DNA of 64,000 nt from Rhodanobacter denitrificans (GTDB taxonomy: Bacteria > Pseudomonadota > Gammaproteobacteria > Xanthomonadales > Rhodanobacteraceae), in NCBI GenBank assembly GCA_017848855.1, contig JAFIHF010000021.1, positions 1-64,000 of the forward strand. Direction: 5' to 3'. Positions within the stretch are counted from its first letter, which is position 1, and every line of letters begins with the position of its first letter. Below the pieces are notes generated by a model. The model ran no database searches, was not told the DNA's origin, and saw only the letters and a list, made by a program, of their open reading frames with translations. This document shows, one piece after another, positions 16,892 through 25,732 of the stretch. A program made the translations under genes and the position numbers.

Positions 16892-18358
16892 ATGCGCCTG
16901 CACCTCCTTGCGGCAGCGGTCGGACTGACCTTCGCGCTGGCCGGTTGCGCCGGCAGCGGCGGCCTGCATCCGCACGGCACGCCGACCGACCTGTCCGCGC
17001 TGCAGTCCGCGCACAGCCTGGCGAACGTGCCGGCCAGCGCGGCGTGGCCGTCCGCCGATTGGTGGACCGGCCTCGGCGATCCCCGCCTCGACACGCTGAT
17101 CGGCGAGGCGCTGGCCGACAACCCGACGCTGGCCATCGCCGACGCGCGTGCGCACGAGGCGCAGGCGGTGGCGGGCGTGGCCGAGGCCGCGCGCCTGCCC
17201 AGCCTCGGCGTGGGCGGCAGCGTGGCCGACGCACGCATCCCCACCACCGTGCCCGGCCTGGGCAACGGCCACCTGACGGCGGCGAAATACGTCTACGGCA
17301 GCTTCAAGTGGGACATCGACCTGTGGGGCGGCAAGCGCGCCGCCTGGGAAGCGGCGGTGGGCCAGGCCCGCGCCGTCGAGGTCGACGCCCGCGCCGCGCG
17401 CGTCGAGCTCTCCGCGAACGTGGCGCGCGCCTACGTGCGGCTGGGCTACGCCTACACGCAGCAGGACCTGGCCAAGGCCGAGCTCGAGCGCGCCGAGGCG
17501 TCGCGCAAGCTCACCGCGCAGCGCGTCGCCGCCGGCATCGACAACCGGATGCAGCTGCGCCGCGGCGATGCCGAAGTGGCCAGCGCCGAGGAACAGCTGG
17601 CGCTGGCCGGCCGCGCGATCGACGCCGCGCAGTCGGCGCTGTCGGTGCTGCTGGGCAAGGGCCCGGACCGCGGCCGCGAGATCGGCCGTCCGCAGCCGCT
17701 CGCGCCCGCCGCGCTCGCGGTGCCGGCCGACCTGCCGGTGGACCTGGTCGGCCATCGCGCCGACCTGGTCGCCGCGCGCTGGCAGGTGGAAGCCGCCGGC
17801 AAGGACATCAAGGCGGCGAAGACCGCGTTCCTGCCCAACCTCGACCTGGGCGTGATGGCCGGCCTGATCACGCTGGGCGGCACCAACCTGTTCCAGCTGC
17901 CCGCGCGCTTCTACAACGTGGCGCCCTCGGTGAGCCTGCCGATCTTCGACGGCGGCCGGCTGCGCGCGAACCTGTCCGGCAAGGACGCGCAGTACGACCT
18001 CGCGGTGGCGCAGTACAACCAGACCCTGGTGCGCGCGATCAACGAGGTGGCCGACGACGTCGATGCGCTGCAGTCGCTGCAGCAGCAGGCCGCGGCGCAG
18101 CAGCGCGCGCTGGCCGCCGCGCAGGACGCCTGGCAGCTCGCCGACCAGCGCTACCGCGCCGGCGTGGGCAGCTACCTCGAAGCGCTCAGCGTGCGCCAGC
18201 AGCTGCTGCTGGCCGAGCAACGCATGGCCGCGCTGAAGGCGCAGCAATCCGACCAGTCGGTGCAGCTGATCCAGGCCCTCGGTGGCGGTTACCGCCCCGG
18301 CGCCGACCAGCCGCCGCCCGCCGCATCCGTCTCCCCCGCACCCGCACATCATTCCTGA
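16892..18358 (+). CDS. Outer-membrane efflux lipoprotein (NodT/OprM family)
   Basis: A 488-residue TolC-like outer-membrane factor. The lipobox is ALAGC after MRLHLLAAAVGLTF. Two outer-membrane efflux repeats follow (about 60-260 and 270-465), with typical segments WWTGLGDPRLDTLIGEAL, KWDIDLWGGKR, DLPVDLVGHRADLVAARW and RYRAGVGSYLEAL. The product forms the outer-membrane duct for the downstream EmrA/EmrB pair. It begins 34 bp after marR and ends 9 bp before emrA, so the genes form one operon. Confidence 0.93.
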   Translation: MRLHLLAAAVGLTFALAGCAGSGGLHPHGTPTDLSALQSAHSLANVPASAAWPSADWWTGLGDPRLDTLIGEALADNPTLAIADARAHEAQAVAGVAEAARLPSLGVGGSVADARIPTTVPGLGNGHLTAAKYVYGSFKWDIDLWGGKRAAWEAAVGQARAVEVDARAARVELSANVARAYVRLGYAYTQQDLAKAELERAEASRKLTAQRVAAGIDNRMQLRRGDAEVASAEEQLALAGRAIDAAQSALSVLLGKGPDRGREIGRPQPLAPAALAVPADLPVDLVGHRADLVAARWQVEAAGKDIKAAKTAFLPNLDLGVMAGLITLGGTNLFQLPARFYNVAPSVSLPIFDGGRLRANLSGKDAQYDLAVAQYNQTLVRAINEVADDVDALQSLQQQAAAQQRALAAAQDAWQLADQRYRAGVGSYLEALSVRQQLLLAEQRMAALKAQQSDQSVQLIQALGGGYRPGADQPPPAASVSPAPAHHS

Positions 18359-18367
18359 GGCAGCCCC

Positions 18368-19567
18368 ATGTCCAGCCCCAACCCCACCGCGGCCGCCGCC
18401 CCGGCCGCCCCGACGCCGCAGAACGGCAATCGCCGCGGCTTCCTGTTGCGCGCGCTCGCCGCGGTCGTGCTGCTCGCCGCGCTCGCCTGGGCGCTGTGGT
18501 ACTTCCTCGACGGCCGCTGGTACGAAGGCACCGACGACGCCTACGTGGGCGGCAACGTGGTGCAGCTCACGCCGCAGATCCCCGGCACCGTGGTCACCAT
18601 CGGCGCCGACGACGGCGACCTGGTGAAGCAGGGCGACGTGCTGGTGAAGCTCGATCAGTCCAACGCCGACGTGGCGCTGGCCGAGGCGAAGGCCAATCTC
18701 GCCGCCACCGTGCGCAAGGTGCGCGGCTTGTATACCAGCGTCAGCGGCCAGCAGGCGATCGTCGCCGCGCGCGAGACCGCGGTGGCCAAGGCCAAGGCCG
18801 ACTACGACCGCCGCGTGGGCCTGGCGAAGTCCGGCGCGATCTCGGCCGAGGAGCTGTCGCACGCCCGCGACGAACTGACCGCGGCGCAGAGCGCGCTGGT
18901 CACCGCGCAGCAGCAGTACCAGACCAGCAAGGTGCTGGTGGACGACACCGTGGTCGCCTCGCACCCCGACGTGCAGGCCGCGGCGGCGAAGTTCCGCGCC
19001 GCCTATCTCGACGACGAGCGCACCACCCTGGTGGCGCCGGTGACCGGCTACGTGGCGATGCGCTCGGTGCAGCTGGGCCAGCGCGTGGCGCCCGGCGCGC
19101 CGCTGCTGGCGGTGGTGCCGCTGCACCAGGTGTGGATCGACGCGAACTTCAAGGAAACCCAGCTCACCCACATGCGCATCGGCCAGCCGGTGACGATCGA
19201 ATCCGACGTCTACGGCAGCAAGGTGAAGTACCAGGGCAAGGTGCAGAGCCTCGGCATCGGCACCGGCAGCGCGTTCTCGCTGCTGCCCGCGCAGAACGCC
19301 ACCGGCAACTGGATCAAGATCGTGCAGCGCATCCCGGTGCGCGTGGTGTTCACCGATCCGAAGCAGCTCGACCAGCACCCGCTGCGCATCGGCATGTCGC
19401 TCGCCGTGGAAGTGAACCTGCACGACCAGCACGGCCCGATGCTGGCGCAGCAGCCGCCGGCGCAGCCGGCCTTCAGCACCGACGTGTACGAACAGCAGGC
19501 GCACAAGGCCGACGCGCTGATCGCCGGGATCATCCACGCCAACATGGCGGGCGGCCAGGCCCATTGA
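18368..19567 (+). CDS. emrA: HlyD/EmrA-type membrane fusion protein
   Basis: Periplasmic adaptor of 399 residues. A single N-terminal transmembrane helix (about 25-50, LLRALAAVVLLAALAWALWYF) is followed by GTDDAYVGGNVVQLTPQIPG, the biotinyl-lipoyl-like half motif, a long alpha-helical hairpin rich in Ala/Lys/Glu (about 95-215) and the second lipoyl half (LVAPVTGYVAMRSVQLGQ). It links the EmrB transporter to the outer-membrane factor encoded just upstream. The C-terminal tail (AHKADALIAGII) is as usual for EmrA. Confidence 0.93.
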   Translation: MSSPNPTAAAAPAAPTPQNGNRRGFLLRALAAVVLLAALAWALWYFLDGRWYEGTDDAYVGGNVVQLTPQIPGTVVTIGADDGDLVKQGDVLVKLDQSNADVALAEAKANLAATVRKVRGLYTSVSGQQAIVAARETAVAKAKADYDRRVGLAKSGAISAEELSHARDELTAAQSALVTAQQQYQTSKVLVDDTVVASHPDVQAAAAKFRAAYLDDERTTLVAPVTGYVAMRSVQLGQRVAPGAPLLAVVPLHQVWIDANFKETQLTHMRIGQPVTIESDVYGSKVKYQGKVQSLGIGTGSAFSLLPAQNATGNWIKIVQRIPVRVVFTDPKQLDQHPLRIGMSLAVEVNLHDQHGPMLAQQPPAQPAFSTDVYEQQAHKADALIAGIIHANMAGGQAH

Positions 19568-19577
19568 CGACTCCCGC

Positions 19578-19730
19578 AGGAGCGCACCCTGTGCGCGAAT
19601 GAAAGGAGTGAGTGAAGAGGAGTGAGAAGTGAGAGAGGAGCAGCACGCCGCCACTCATGCTTTTGCTTTCTCTATCTACTCACTCCTCTTCGCTCACTTC
19701 GCGCTCGATCGCGCACAGGGTGCGCTCCTA
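19578..19730. repeat. REP-like element with nested second inverted repeat
   Basis: Outer arms AGGAGCGCACCCTGTGCGCG (from 19578) and its inverse ending near 19730 enclose a second, longer inverted repeat: AGTGAGTGAAGAGGAGTGAG near 19608 and its near-perfect inverse near 19679. The whole 153-bp unit lies between emrA and emrB. The outer arm is shared with elements at about 25639, 35587, 53345 and 60081; the inner one is shared with 35587-35702. Confidence 0.85.
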
Positions 19731-19748
19731 CGCCAATGATGTGATCCG

Positions 19749-21275
19749 ATGAGCACCCACTTCCGCCCCCCGAATCTCGCCGTCACCACGATCGGCTTGT
19801 CGCTGGCCACCTTCATGCAGGTGCTGGACACGACGATCGCGAACGTGTCGCTGCCGACCATCGCCGGCAATCTCGGCGTGAGCAACGACCAGAGCACCTG
19901 GGTGATCACCTCGTTCGCGGTGAGCATGGCGATCGCGCTGCCGCTGACCGGCTTCCTCACCCGCCGCTTCGGCGAGGTGAAGCTGTTCGTGTGGTGCACA
20001 CTGCTGTTCTCGCTCACTTCGTTCATGTGCGGCGTATCGCAGAGCATGGGCATGCTGCTGCTGTTCCGCGCGCTGCAGGGCGCGGTGGCCGGGCCGATGT
20101 ATCCGGTGACGCAGAGCCTGCTGATCGGCACCTACCCGCCGGAGAAACGCGGCATGGCGCTGGCGCTGCTGTCGATGGTGACGGTGGTGGCGCCGATCGC
20201 CGGCCCGATCCTGGGCGGCTGGATCACCGACAACTATTCCTGGCCGTGGATCTTCTTCATCAACGTGCCGATCGGCATCTTCGCCAGCGTGGTGGTGGCG
20301 AACCAGCTGCGCGCGAAGCTGGAGCAGCTGGAGCGGCCGCGCGTGGACTACGTGGGCCTGGTCACGCTGATCGTCGGCGTGGGCGCGCTGCAGATCGTGC
20401 TGGACAAGGGCAACGACGAGGACTGGTTCAATTCGCAGTTCATCGTCGTCGCCAGCATCGTCGCGGCGATCGCGCTGGCGGTGTTCCTGATCTGGGAGCT
20501 CACCGACAAGGACCCGATCGTCGACCTCAAGCTGTTCCGCCACCGCAACTTCACCACCGGCACGCTGGCGATGGTGCTGGGCTACGCCGCGTTCTTCTCG
20601 ATCGCGCTGCTGGTGCCGCTCTGGCTGCAGCAGAACCTGGGCTACACCTCGACCTGGGCCGGCTTCGCCACCGCGCCGCTGGGCGTGATCCCGGTGCTGC
20701 TCACCTTCTTCGTGGGCAAGTACGCCACGCGCATGGACCTGCGCCTGCTCGCCGCCGCCTCGTTCCTGGTGATGGGCGCGACCTGCTTCATGCGCGCGGG
20801 GTTCTACCTGCAGATCGACTTCCACCACGTGGCGATGGTGCAGCTGTGGCAGGGCCTGGGCGTGGCGCTGTTCTTCATGCCCACGCTGACCATCCTGCTG
20901 TCCGACCTGCAGACCAACGAGATCGCCGCGGGCTCCGGCCTCGCCACCTTCCTGCGCACGCTGGGCGGCAGCTTCTCCGCCTCGATCACCACGCTGATGT
21001 GGACGCGCCGCGCGGTGACCCACCACGAGCAGCTGGCCGAACACATCAATCCCTACAACCCGGCCGCACAGGCGGCGATGCAGCACATCGGCCAAGGCAA
21101 TCCGCAGCGCGGCGCCACCGTGTTGAACGGCATGATCACCCAGCAGAGCTTCCAGATCTCGTTCAACGAGGTGTTCCACGTGCTGGGCTGGATCTTCATC
21201 GCGCTGATCGTGGTGATCTTCCTCGCCAAGCCGCCGTTCACGCCGAAGGTGCGGCCGGCCGGCGGCGGGCACTGA
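19749..21275 (+). CDS. emrB: DHA2-family MFS multidrug transporter
   Basis: A 508-residue inner-membrane drug/proton antiporter with about 14 hydrophobic segments. DHA2 motifs include LDTTIANVSLPTIAG in helix 1, GFLTRRFGEVKLF in the first loop and motif C GPILGGWITDNYSW. It is the energised component of the EmrAB-outer-membrane-factor complex. The 181-bp gap from emrA contains a REP-like nested palindrome, which may lower emrB transcript levels relative to the upstream genes. Confidence 0.94.
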   Translation: MSTHFRPPNLAVTTIGLSLATFMQVLDTTIANVSLPTIAGNLGVSNDQSTWVITSFAVSMAIALPLTGFLTRRFGEVKLFVWCTLLFSLTSFMCGVSQSMGMLLLFRALQGAVAGPMYPVTQSLLIGTYPPEKRGMALALLSMVTVVAPIAGPILGGWITDNYSWPWIFFINVPIGIFASVVVANQLRAKLEQLERPRVDYVGLVTLIVGVGALQIVLDKGNDEDWFNSQFIVVASIVAAIALAVFLIWELTDKDPIVDLKLFRHRNFTTGTLAMVLGYAAFFSIALLVPLWLQQNLGYTSTWAGFATAPLGVIPVLLTFFVGKYATRMDLRLLAAASFLVMGATCFMRAGFYLQIDFHHVAMVQLWQGLGVALFFMPTLTILLSDLQTNEIAAGSGLATFLRTLGGSFSASITTLMWTRRAVTHHEQLAEHINPYNPAAQAAMQHIGQGNPQRGATVLNGMITQQSFQISFNEVFHVLGWIFIALIVVIFLAKPPFTPKVRPAGGGH

Positions 21276-21816
21276 CACCACTTGGCATTCAATGGAATGA
21301 AATGCCGCACGGGCTCCAGCCCGCTGGTTTTTGTTCGTCATTCCCGCGAAGCGCTTTTCAACAGCCGAAGGCTGGTCAAGCTCACTGCTGTCCGGAATAT
21401 CTCGCAGGTGATCTGCTCTCCTCTCCCTCCGGGACGGGTGCTCGCGAGAACCATTCGATTCCGCACCTTGGCTCGCCTGCGGCGGGCTATCGCTCGGGGC
21501 TTTCGCAGCGACAAAGCGGTTTCGGTCGCCTGCCGGCGCCCGAGTCACTTCTCTTTGCTGGCCCACGCCACCGCAGGAGCGGTGGCGAACGGCGAAGCCG
21601 GCCCGAAGGGCGGAGGGCAGGATGCCCGGAGTCAAGAAAAGGAACCAAGAGAAATGGCCTGTTCAATCCGCCGACCCTACAAGCAGGCCGTGTCAAAGGT
21701 ATTGGATCAACACTCGTCGACACGTCGCCCTACAGCGGCCACGCCGCGACGCAATCAAGGGTGATCGCAAAAGCCTTTTGCCGGATACTGCCCGACCCCC
21801 ATCGCCCGGAACCCAC
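21276..21816. repeat. Repeat-filled intergenic region
   Basis: No gene is supported here. The region holds fragments shared with 39228-39800: a segment near 21350-21382 equals the inverse of one near 39550-39581; 21507-21563 (CGCCTGCCGGCGCCCGAG then ACTTCTCTTTG) is the left half of the dispersed hairpin element; and about 21640-21755 matches the inverse of about 39605-39720. It therefore looks like a rearranged or decayed composite of the same intergenic repeat family. A weak CTCTCCCTCCGGGA-like palindrome lies near 21420. Confidence 0.7.
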
Positions 21817-22452
21817 ATGACCACCCGCGCCGCCCTGCAAGCCCGCCTGGAACAGGGCATCGCCGCACTCGGCCTCGCCCTGCCCGCGGGCGCGGTGGAG
21901 CGCCTGCTGGACTACCAGGCCCTGCTGGAACGCTGGAACGCGGCCTACAACCTCACCGCGATCCGCGACCCGGCCGAGATGGTCACCCGCCACCTGCTCG
22001 ACTCGCTGGCGATCCTGCCGTTCGTGCAGGGCGAGACGCTGGCCGACCTCGGCACCGGCCCCGGCCTGCCCGGCATCCCGCTGGCGATCGCCGCGCCGGG
22101 GCGGCAGATCCTGCTGGTGGATTCCAACGGCAAGAAGGTGCGCTTCCTGCGCGAGGCGATCCGCGCGCTCAAGCTCGACGGCGTGCGCGCGGTGCAGTCG
22201 CGGGTGGAGGACGTGCAAGGCCAGTTCGACTGCATCACCGCGCGCGCCTTCGCCAGCCTCGCCGACATGCTGGGCTGGGGCGGGCATCTGCTGGCGCCGG
22301 GCGGCGTCTGGCTGGCGATGAAGGGCAAGGCGCCGGACGAGGAACTGCCCGGCGTGCCGCCCGGCTTCGCGGTACGCGGCATCCATGCGCTGGCGGTGCC
22401 GGGGTTGGACGCCGAGCGCAGCCTCGTCGTGCTGGGCCGCAGCGGCGCCTGA
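21817..22452 (+). CDS. rsmG: 16S rRNA (guanine-527-N7)-methyltransferase
   Basis: A 211-residue SAM-dependent methyltransferase that modifies G527 of 16S rRNA. Family hallmarks are RWNAAYNLTAIRDPAEMVTRHLLDS, the SAM site LADLGTGPGLPGIPLA and the downstream VDSNGKKVRFLREA, written here in part. The in-frame sequence upstream of 21817 is repeat-derived and is left out. It is followed after 57 bp by parA and parB, a conserved order near the replication origin in many bacteria, though dnaA or oriC is not visible in this window. Confidence 0.95.
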   Translation: MTTRAALQARLEQGIAALGLALPAGAVERLLDYQALLERWNAAYNLTAIRDPAEMVTRHLLDSLAILPFVQGETLADLGTGPGLPGIPLAIAAPGRQILLVDSNGKKVRFLREAIRALKLDGVRAVQSRVEDVQGQFDCITARAFASLADMLGWGGHLLAPGGVWLAMKGKAPDEELPGVPPGFAVRGIHALAVPGLDAERSLVVLGRSGA

Positions 22453-22509
22453 ACCCGCCCGGCCGGGCCTGCTAATCTACGTCTCCTTTCGCGCACACGA
22501 AAAGTCGAC

Positions 22510-23391
22510 ATGGCACGCATCCTCGCTGTCGCCAACCAGAAGGGCGGCGTCGGCAAGACCACCACGGCAGTGAACCTCGCGGCGGCGCTGGCCGCGGCGA
22601 AGCGCCGCGTGCTGCTCGTCGACCTCGACCCGCAGGGCAACGCCACCATGGCCTCCGGCGTGGACAAGCACGCGGCGCGCCCGAACGGCTGCGCGGTGCT
22701 GCTGGAGGAAGCCACGGTGGCCGATGCCGTGGTCGCCACCGAGGGCCATTACGACCTGCTGCCCGGCAACGGCGACCTCACCGCCGCCGAGCTGAAGCTG
22801 ATGGACACGCTGGCGCGCGAGCACCGGTTGAAAGAGCAACTGGCCACGGTGGCCGGCCGCTACGACACCATCCTGATCGACTGCCCGCCCTCGCTGAACC
22901 TGCTCACGCTCAACGCGCTCACCGCCGCCGACGGCGTGCTGATCCCGGTGCAGTGCGAATACTTCGCGCTGGAAGGGTTGTCGAGCCTGCTGGAGACGGT
23001 CAAGGCGGTGCGCCAGCGGTTGAACCCGACGCTGGAGATCGAGGGCCTGCTGCGCACCATGTACGACGTGCGCAACAACCTCGGCAACGAGGTTTCCGCC
23101 CAGCTCACCCAGCACTTCGGCGACAAGGTGCTGCGCTCGATCATCCCGCGCAACGTGCGCCTTGCCGAGGCGCCCAGCCACGGCCAGCCGATCCACCTGT
23201 ACGACCGCAGCTCGCGCGGCGCGATCGCCTACATCGGTCTGGCCGGCGAGATCATCCGCCGCGAACGCGGGCTGCCGCCGGTGGCGGTGGAAGCGCACGA
23301 GGCCGACGATGCAACCGACACGATCGAGCCGTCCCCCGCGGGCGCGCACGGCGTGGTGCTGAAGGCGCCCGCCGCCAACCACCAAGACTGA
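22510..23391 (+). CDS. parA: Chromosome-partitioning ATPase ParA (Soj)
   Basis: A 293-residue deviant-Walker ATPase. The P-loop is KGGVGKTT at residues 11-18, the Walker A' region DLDPQGNAT follows near 38, and the Walker B segment ILIDCPPSLNLLT lies near 118. ParA moves ParB-bound origin regions along the nucleoid. The C-terminal about 40 residues (VAVEAHEADDATD onward) are an acidic and Ala-rich extension. parB follows after 9 bp, so the pair is cotranscribed. No parS palindrome (TGTTTCACGTGAAACA type) was seen nearby. Confidence 0.95.
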   Translation: MARILAVANQKGGVGKTTTAVNLAAALAAAKRRVLLVDLDPQGNATMASGVDKHAARPNGCAVLLEEATVADAVVATEGHYDLLPGNGDLTAAELKLMDTLAREHRLKEQLATVAGRYDTILIDCPPSLNLLTLNALTAADGVLIPVQCEYFALEGLSSLLETVKAVRQRLNPTLEIEGLLRTMYDVRNNLGNEVSAQLTQHFGDKVLRSIIPRNVRLAEAPSHGQPIHLYDRSSRGAIAYIGLAGEIIRRERGLPPVAVEAHEADDATDTIEPSPAGAHGVVLKAPAANHQD

Positions 23392-23400
23392 GGCTGAGGA

Positions 23401-24267
23401 ATGGCTGCTGCAAAGAAACGTGGGTTGGGTCGCGGACTGGACGTGCTGCTCGGCGGCGAAGGCGCCGCCGCGCCGGTGCTGGAGCAGGAGGGCGAGCTGC
23501 GCACGCTGCCGATCCAGCAGATCCAGCCCGGCAAGTACCAGCCGCGCCGCCACTGGAACGACGAGGCGCTGGACGAGCTGGCCGCCTCGATCAAGGCGCA
23601 GGGCCTGATCCAGCCGGTGGTGGTGCGCGCGATCGGCAAGCAGAAATACGAGCTGATCGCCGGCGAACGCCGCTGGCGCGCCGCCCAGCGCGCGCAGCTC
23701 GCCGAGATCCCCGTGCTGGTGAAGGAGGTGCCGGAAGTCGCGGTGCCCGCGATGGCGCTGATCGAGAACATCCAGCGCCAGGACCTCACCCCGCTGGAAG
23801 AAGCCGACGCGCTCAAGCGCCTGATCGAGGACTTCGACCTCACCCACCAGCAGGCCGCCGACGCGGTGGGCCGCTCGCGCGCATCCGTGTCGAACATGCT
23901 GCGTCTCACCGAGATGCCCGAGCCGATCAAGAAGCTGCTCGACGACGGCAAGCTGGAAATGGGCCACGCGCGCTGCCTGCTCACGCTCGACGAAGCCGTC
24001 GCCGTGCCGCTCGCCCGCCAGGCGGTGACCCTGGGCTGGTCGGTGCGCGACCTGGAGGACGCCGCGCGCCGCGCCCAGGCCGCGCCCAAGGGCAAGGCGA
24101 AGAGCGCGGCGCCGCGCGACCCCAACATCGCCGCGCTGGAACGCGAACTGGCCGAACGCTTCGCCACCCGCGTCGAACTCGCTGCCGCTCGCGGCGGCCG
24201 CGGCAAGCTGGTGATCCACTACCACAGCAACGACGAGCTGGAAGGCATCCTCGGCAAGCTGCGTTGA
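23401..24267 (+). CDS. parB: Chromosome-partitioning protein ParB (Spo0J)
   Basis: A 288-residue CTP-dependent DNA clamp. It opens with a basic N-terminus (AAAKKRGLGRGLDVLLGG) that contacts ParA. The ParB/Srx domain contains QIQPGKYQPRR and the GERRWRAA box, and is followed by IENIQRQDLTPLEEA. The helix-turn-helix is around TQQ/THQQAADAVGRSRASVSNMLRL, and the C-terminal dimer domain is LVIHYHSNDELEGILGKL. Cotranscribed with parA. A palindromic CTCTCCC-type element lies 10 bp beyond the stop. Confidence 0.95.
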   Translation: MAAAKKRGLGRGLDVLLGGEGAAAPVLEQEGELRTLPIQQIQPGKYQPRRHWNDEALDELAASIKAQGLIQPVVVRAIGKQKYELIAGERRWRAAQRAQLAEIPVLVKEVPEVAVPAMALIENIQRQDLTPLEEADALKRLIEDFDLTHQQAADAVGRSRASVSNMLRLTEMPEPIKKLLDDGKLEMGHARCLLTLDEAVAVPLARQAVTLGWSVRDLEDAARRAQAAPKGKAKSAAPRDPNIAALERELAERFATRVELAAARGGRGKLVIHYHSNDELEGILGKLR

Positions 24268-24276
24268 GCTGTTTCC

Positions 24277-24388
24277 CCTTCTCCCTCCGGGAGAAGGTGG
24301 CCGAAGGCCGGATGAGGGTACGGGGGTAGCGCAACGTTTCGCTCCGGACGAACCCTCACCCCCAGCCCCTCTCCCGAAGGGAGAGGGG
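24277..24388. repeat. Paired CCCTCTCCC palindromic elements
   Basis: Two hairpins face each other: 24277-24297 (9-bp stem) and 24366-24388 (10-bp stem, GAA loop). Their inner flanks GATGAGGGTACGGGGG and AACCCTCACCCCC are roughly complementary, so the whole segment can fold as one long cruciform. It fills the parB to glycosyltransferase gap and may end parB transcription. The same paired arrangement is seen at the four insert sites in lhr. Confidence 0.8.
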
Positions 24389-24465
24389 AGTGGCCTTCGA
24401 GCGGTATCGATTAAAATGCGCGCCTGCCGTGGCATCGCGGCACCCGTTTCCGTCAAGGCTCCACC

Positions 24466-25182
24466 ATGCCCCAGCTCTCCGTCGTCGTCCCCGTGTTCAA
24501 CGAGCGCGACAACATCCCGCCGCTGCTCGCCGAGATCGCCGCCGCGCTGCGCGGCAAGGTCGACTACGAGGCGATCTACGTCGACGACGATTCCAGCGAC
24601 GACAGCCGCGCGGTGCTCGCTGCGCAGAAGGCGCTGCACCCGGAGCTGCGCGTGCTGCACCACGTCACCCGCAGCGGCCAGAGCACGGCGGTGTGGAACG
24701 GCGTGCGCGCGGCGCGCGGCGCGTGGATCGCCACGCTGGACGGCGACGGCCAGAACGATCCGGCCGACATCCCCAAGCTGCTCGCCGCGCGCGACGCCGC
24801 CGCGCCCGAAGTGAAGCTGTTCGCCGGCTGGCGCACCACGCGGCGCGACAGCTTCAACAAGCGCATCTCGTCCAAGATCGCCAACGCGGTGCGCTCGCGC
24901 ATGCTGAAGGACGCCACCCCCGATACCGGCTGCGGGCTGAAGCTGTTCGAGCGCGAGGTGTTCCTGCGCCTGCCCTACTTCGACCACATGCACCGCTACC
25001 TGCCCGCGCTGGTGAAGCGCGCGGGTTTCCAGAGCACCAGCGTGCCGGTAGGCCACCGCCCGCGCACCGCGGGCGTGTCCAAGTACGGCATGCTCGATCG
25101 CCTGTGGGTAGGCCTGGCCGACCTGCGCGGCGTGGCCTGGCTGATGCGGCGGGGCAAGGTCACCCAAGTCGAGGAGCTCTGA
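24466..25182 (+). CDS. Glycosyltransferase family 2 (polyprenyl-phosphate mannose synthase-like)
   Basis: A 238-residue GT2 enzyme with a GT-A fold. It starts SVVVPVFNERDNIPPLLAEI, has the acidic nucleotide-sugar site IYVDDDSSDDS and the DXD-type motif ATLDGDGQNDP. The later stretch DTGCGLKLFEREVF resembles DPM1/ArnC-like dolichol- or undecaprenyl-phosphate glycosyltransferases. No C-terminal membrane helices are present, so it is a soluble or peripheral form. It probably transfers a sugar to a polyprenyl phosphate for envelope glycans; donor and acceptor cannot be told. Confidence 0.86.
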   Translation: MPQLSVVVPVFNERDNIPPLLAEIAAALRGKVDYEAIYVDDDSSDDSRAVLAAQKALHPELRVLHHVTRSGQSTAVWNGVRAARGAWIATLDGDGQNDPADIPKLLAARDAAAPEVKLFAGWRTTRRDSFNKRISSKIANAVRSRMLKDATPDTGCGLKLFEREVFLRLPYFDHMHRYLPALVKRAGFQSTSVPVGHRPRTAGVSKYGMLDRLWVGLADLRGVAWLMRRGKVTQVEEL

Positions 25183-25192
25183 CCGACATCAC

Positions 25193-25212
25193 GCCCGCAT
25201 GATGATGCGGGC
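25193..25212. terminator. Hairpin after the GT2 gene
   Basis: Perfect 8-bp stem GCCCGCAT/ATGCGGGC with a GATG loop, 10 bp after the GT2 stop and 36 bp before the DUF488 start. No long T-run follows, so it may be an attenuator or a weak terminator. Confidence 0.4.
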
Positions 25213-25248
25213 GTATGCTTTGGAGTATTCCCTTGCAGGGAGTACCCC

Positions 25249-25617
25249 ATGAGCATCGCTGTGAAACGCGTCTACGAGCCGCCCGCAAAAACCGACGGCT
25301 ACCGTGTATTGATCGACCGCCTGTGGCCGCGCGGCCTGAAGAAGGAAGCCGTGCCGCTGGACCTGTGGGCGAAGGAGCTGGCGCCCTCCACCGCGCTGCG
25401 CCAGTGGTTCGGCCACGATCCGGCGAAGTGGGAAGGCTTCCGCCAGCGCTATGCCGGCGAGCTGGACCGGCACGCCGAGCACTGGCGCCCGATCGCCGAG
25501 CGCGCCGCGAAACACCCCGTCACCCTGCTGTTCGGCGCCCGCGACGAGGAGCACAACAACGCGGTGGTGATGAAGGCCTACCTGGAGCACTGGCTGCACA
25601 ACCACGGGCCGCGCTGA
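25249..25617 (+). CDS. DUF488 family protein
   Basis: A 122-residue protein of the DUF488 family, recognised by KRVYEPPAKTDGYRVLIDRLWPRGLKKE near the N-terminus (in part here) and the central FGHDPAKWEGFRQRY. The end reads TLLFGARDEEHNNAVVMKAYLE. The biochemical role of the family is not established. No signal peptide or membrane segment is present. Good context: a hairpin upstream and a convergent REP-like element immediately downstream. Confidence 0.88.
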   Translation: MSIAVKRVYEPPAKTDGYRVLIDRLWPRGLKKEAVPLDLWAKELAPSTALRQWFGHDPAKWEGFRQRYAGELDRHAEHWRPIAERAAKHPVTLLFGARDEEHNNAVVMKAYLEHWLHNHGPR

Positions 25618-25638
25618 ACGGGGCGGCTGGCGATCGGG

Positions 25639-25713
25639 TAGGAGCGCACCCTGTGCGCGAATGCTTTCGCGTTGATCGAAGCCAAGAGCATTCGCGCACA
25701 GGGTGCGCTCCTA
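25639..25713. repeat. REP-like palindrome between convergent genes
   Basis: GTAGGAGCGCACCCTGTGCG and its inverse form two outer arms of about 29 bp each, with GAATGCTT/GCATTC extending the stem, around an asymmetric centre. It lies between the convergent DUF488 and patatin genes. One of five copies of this family in the window. Confidence 0.9.
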
Positions 25714-25732
25714 CCGGCAGATCTGCGCCGCA

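Noticed and set aside
16739-19654. Minus-strand open frame of 971 codons opposite the efflux operon
   Set aside because: Antisense shadow of the well-supported outer-membrane factor and emrA genes.
22453-24465. parS or replication origin beside parAB
   Set aside because: No TGTTTCACGTGAAACA-like palindrome, DnaA-box cluster or dnaA gene was seen, so neither is called.
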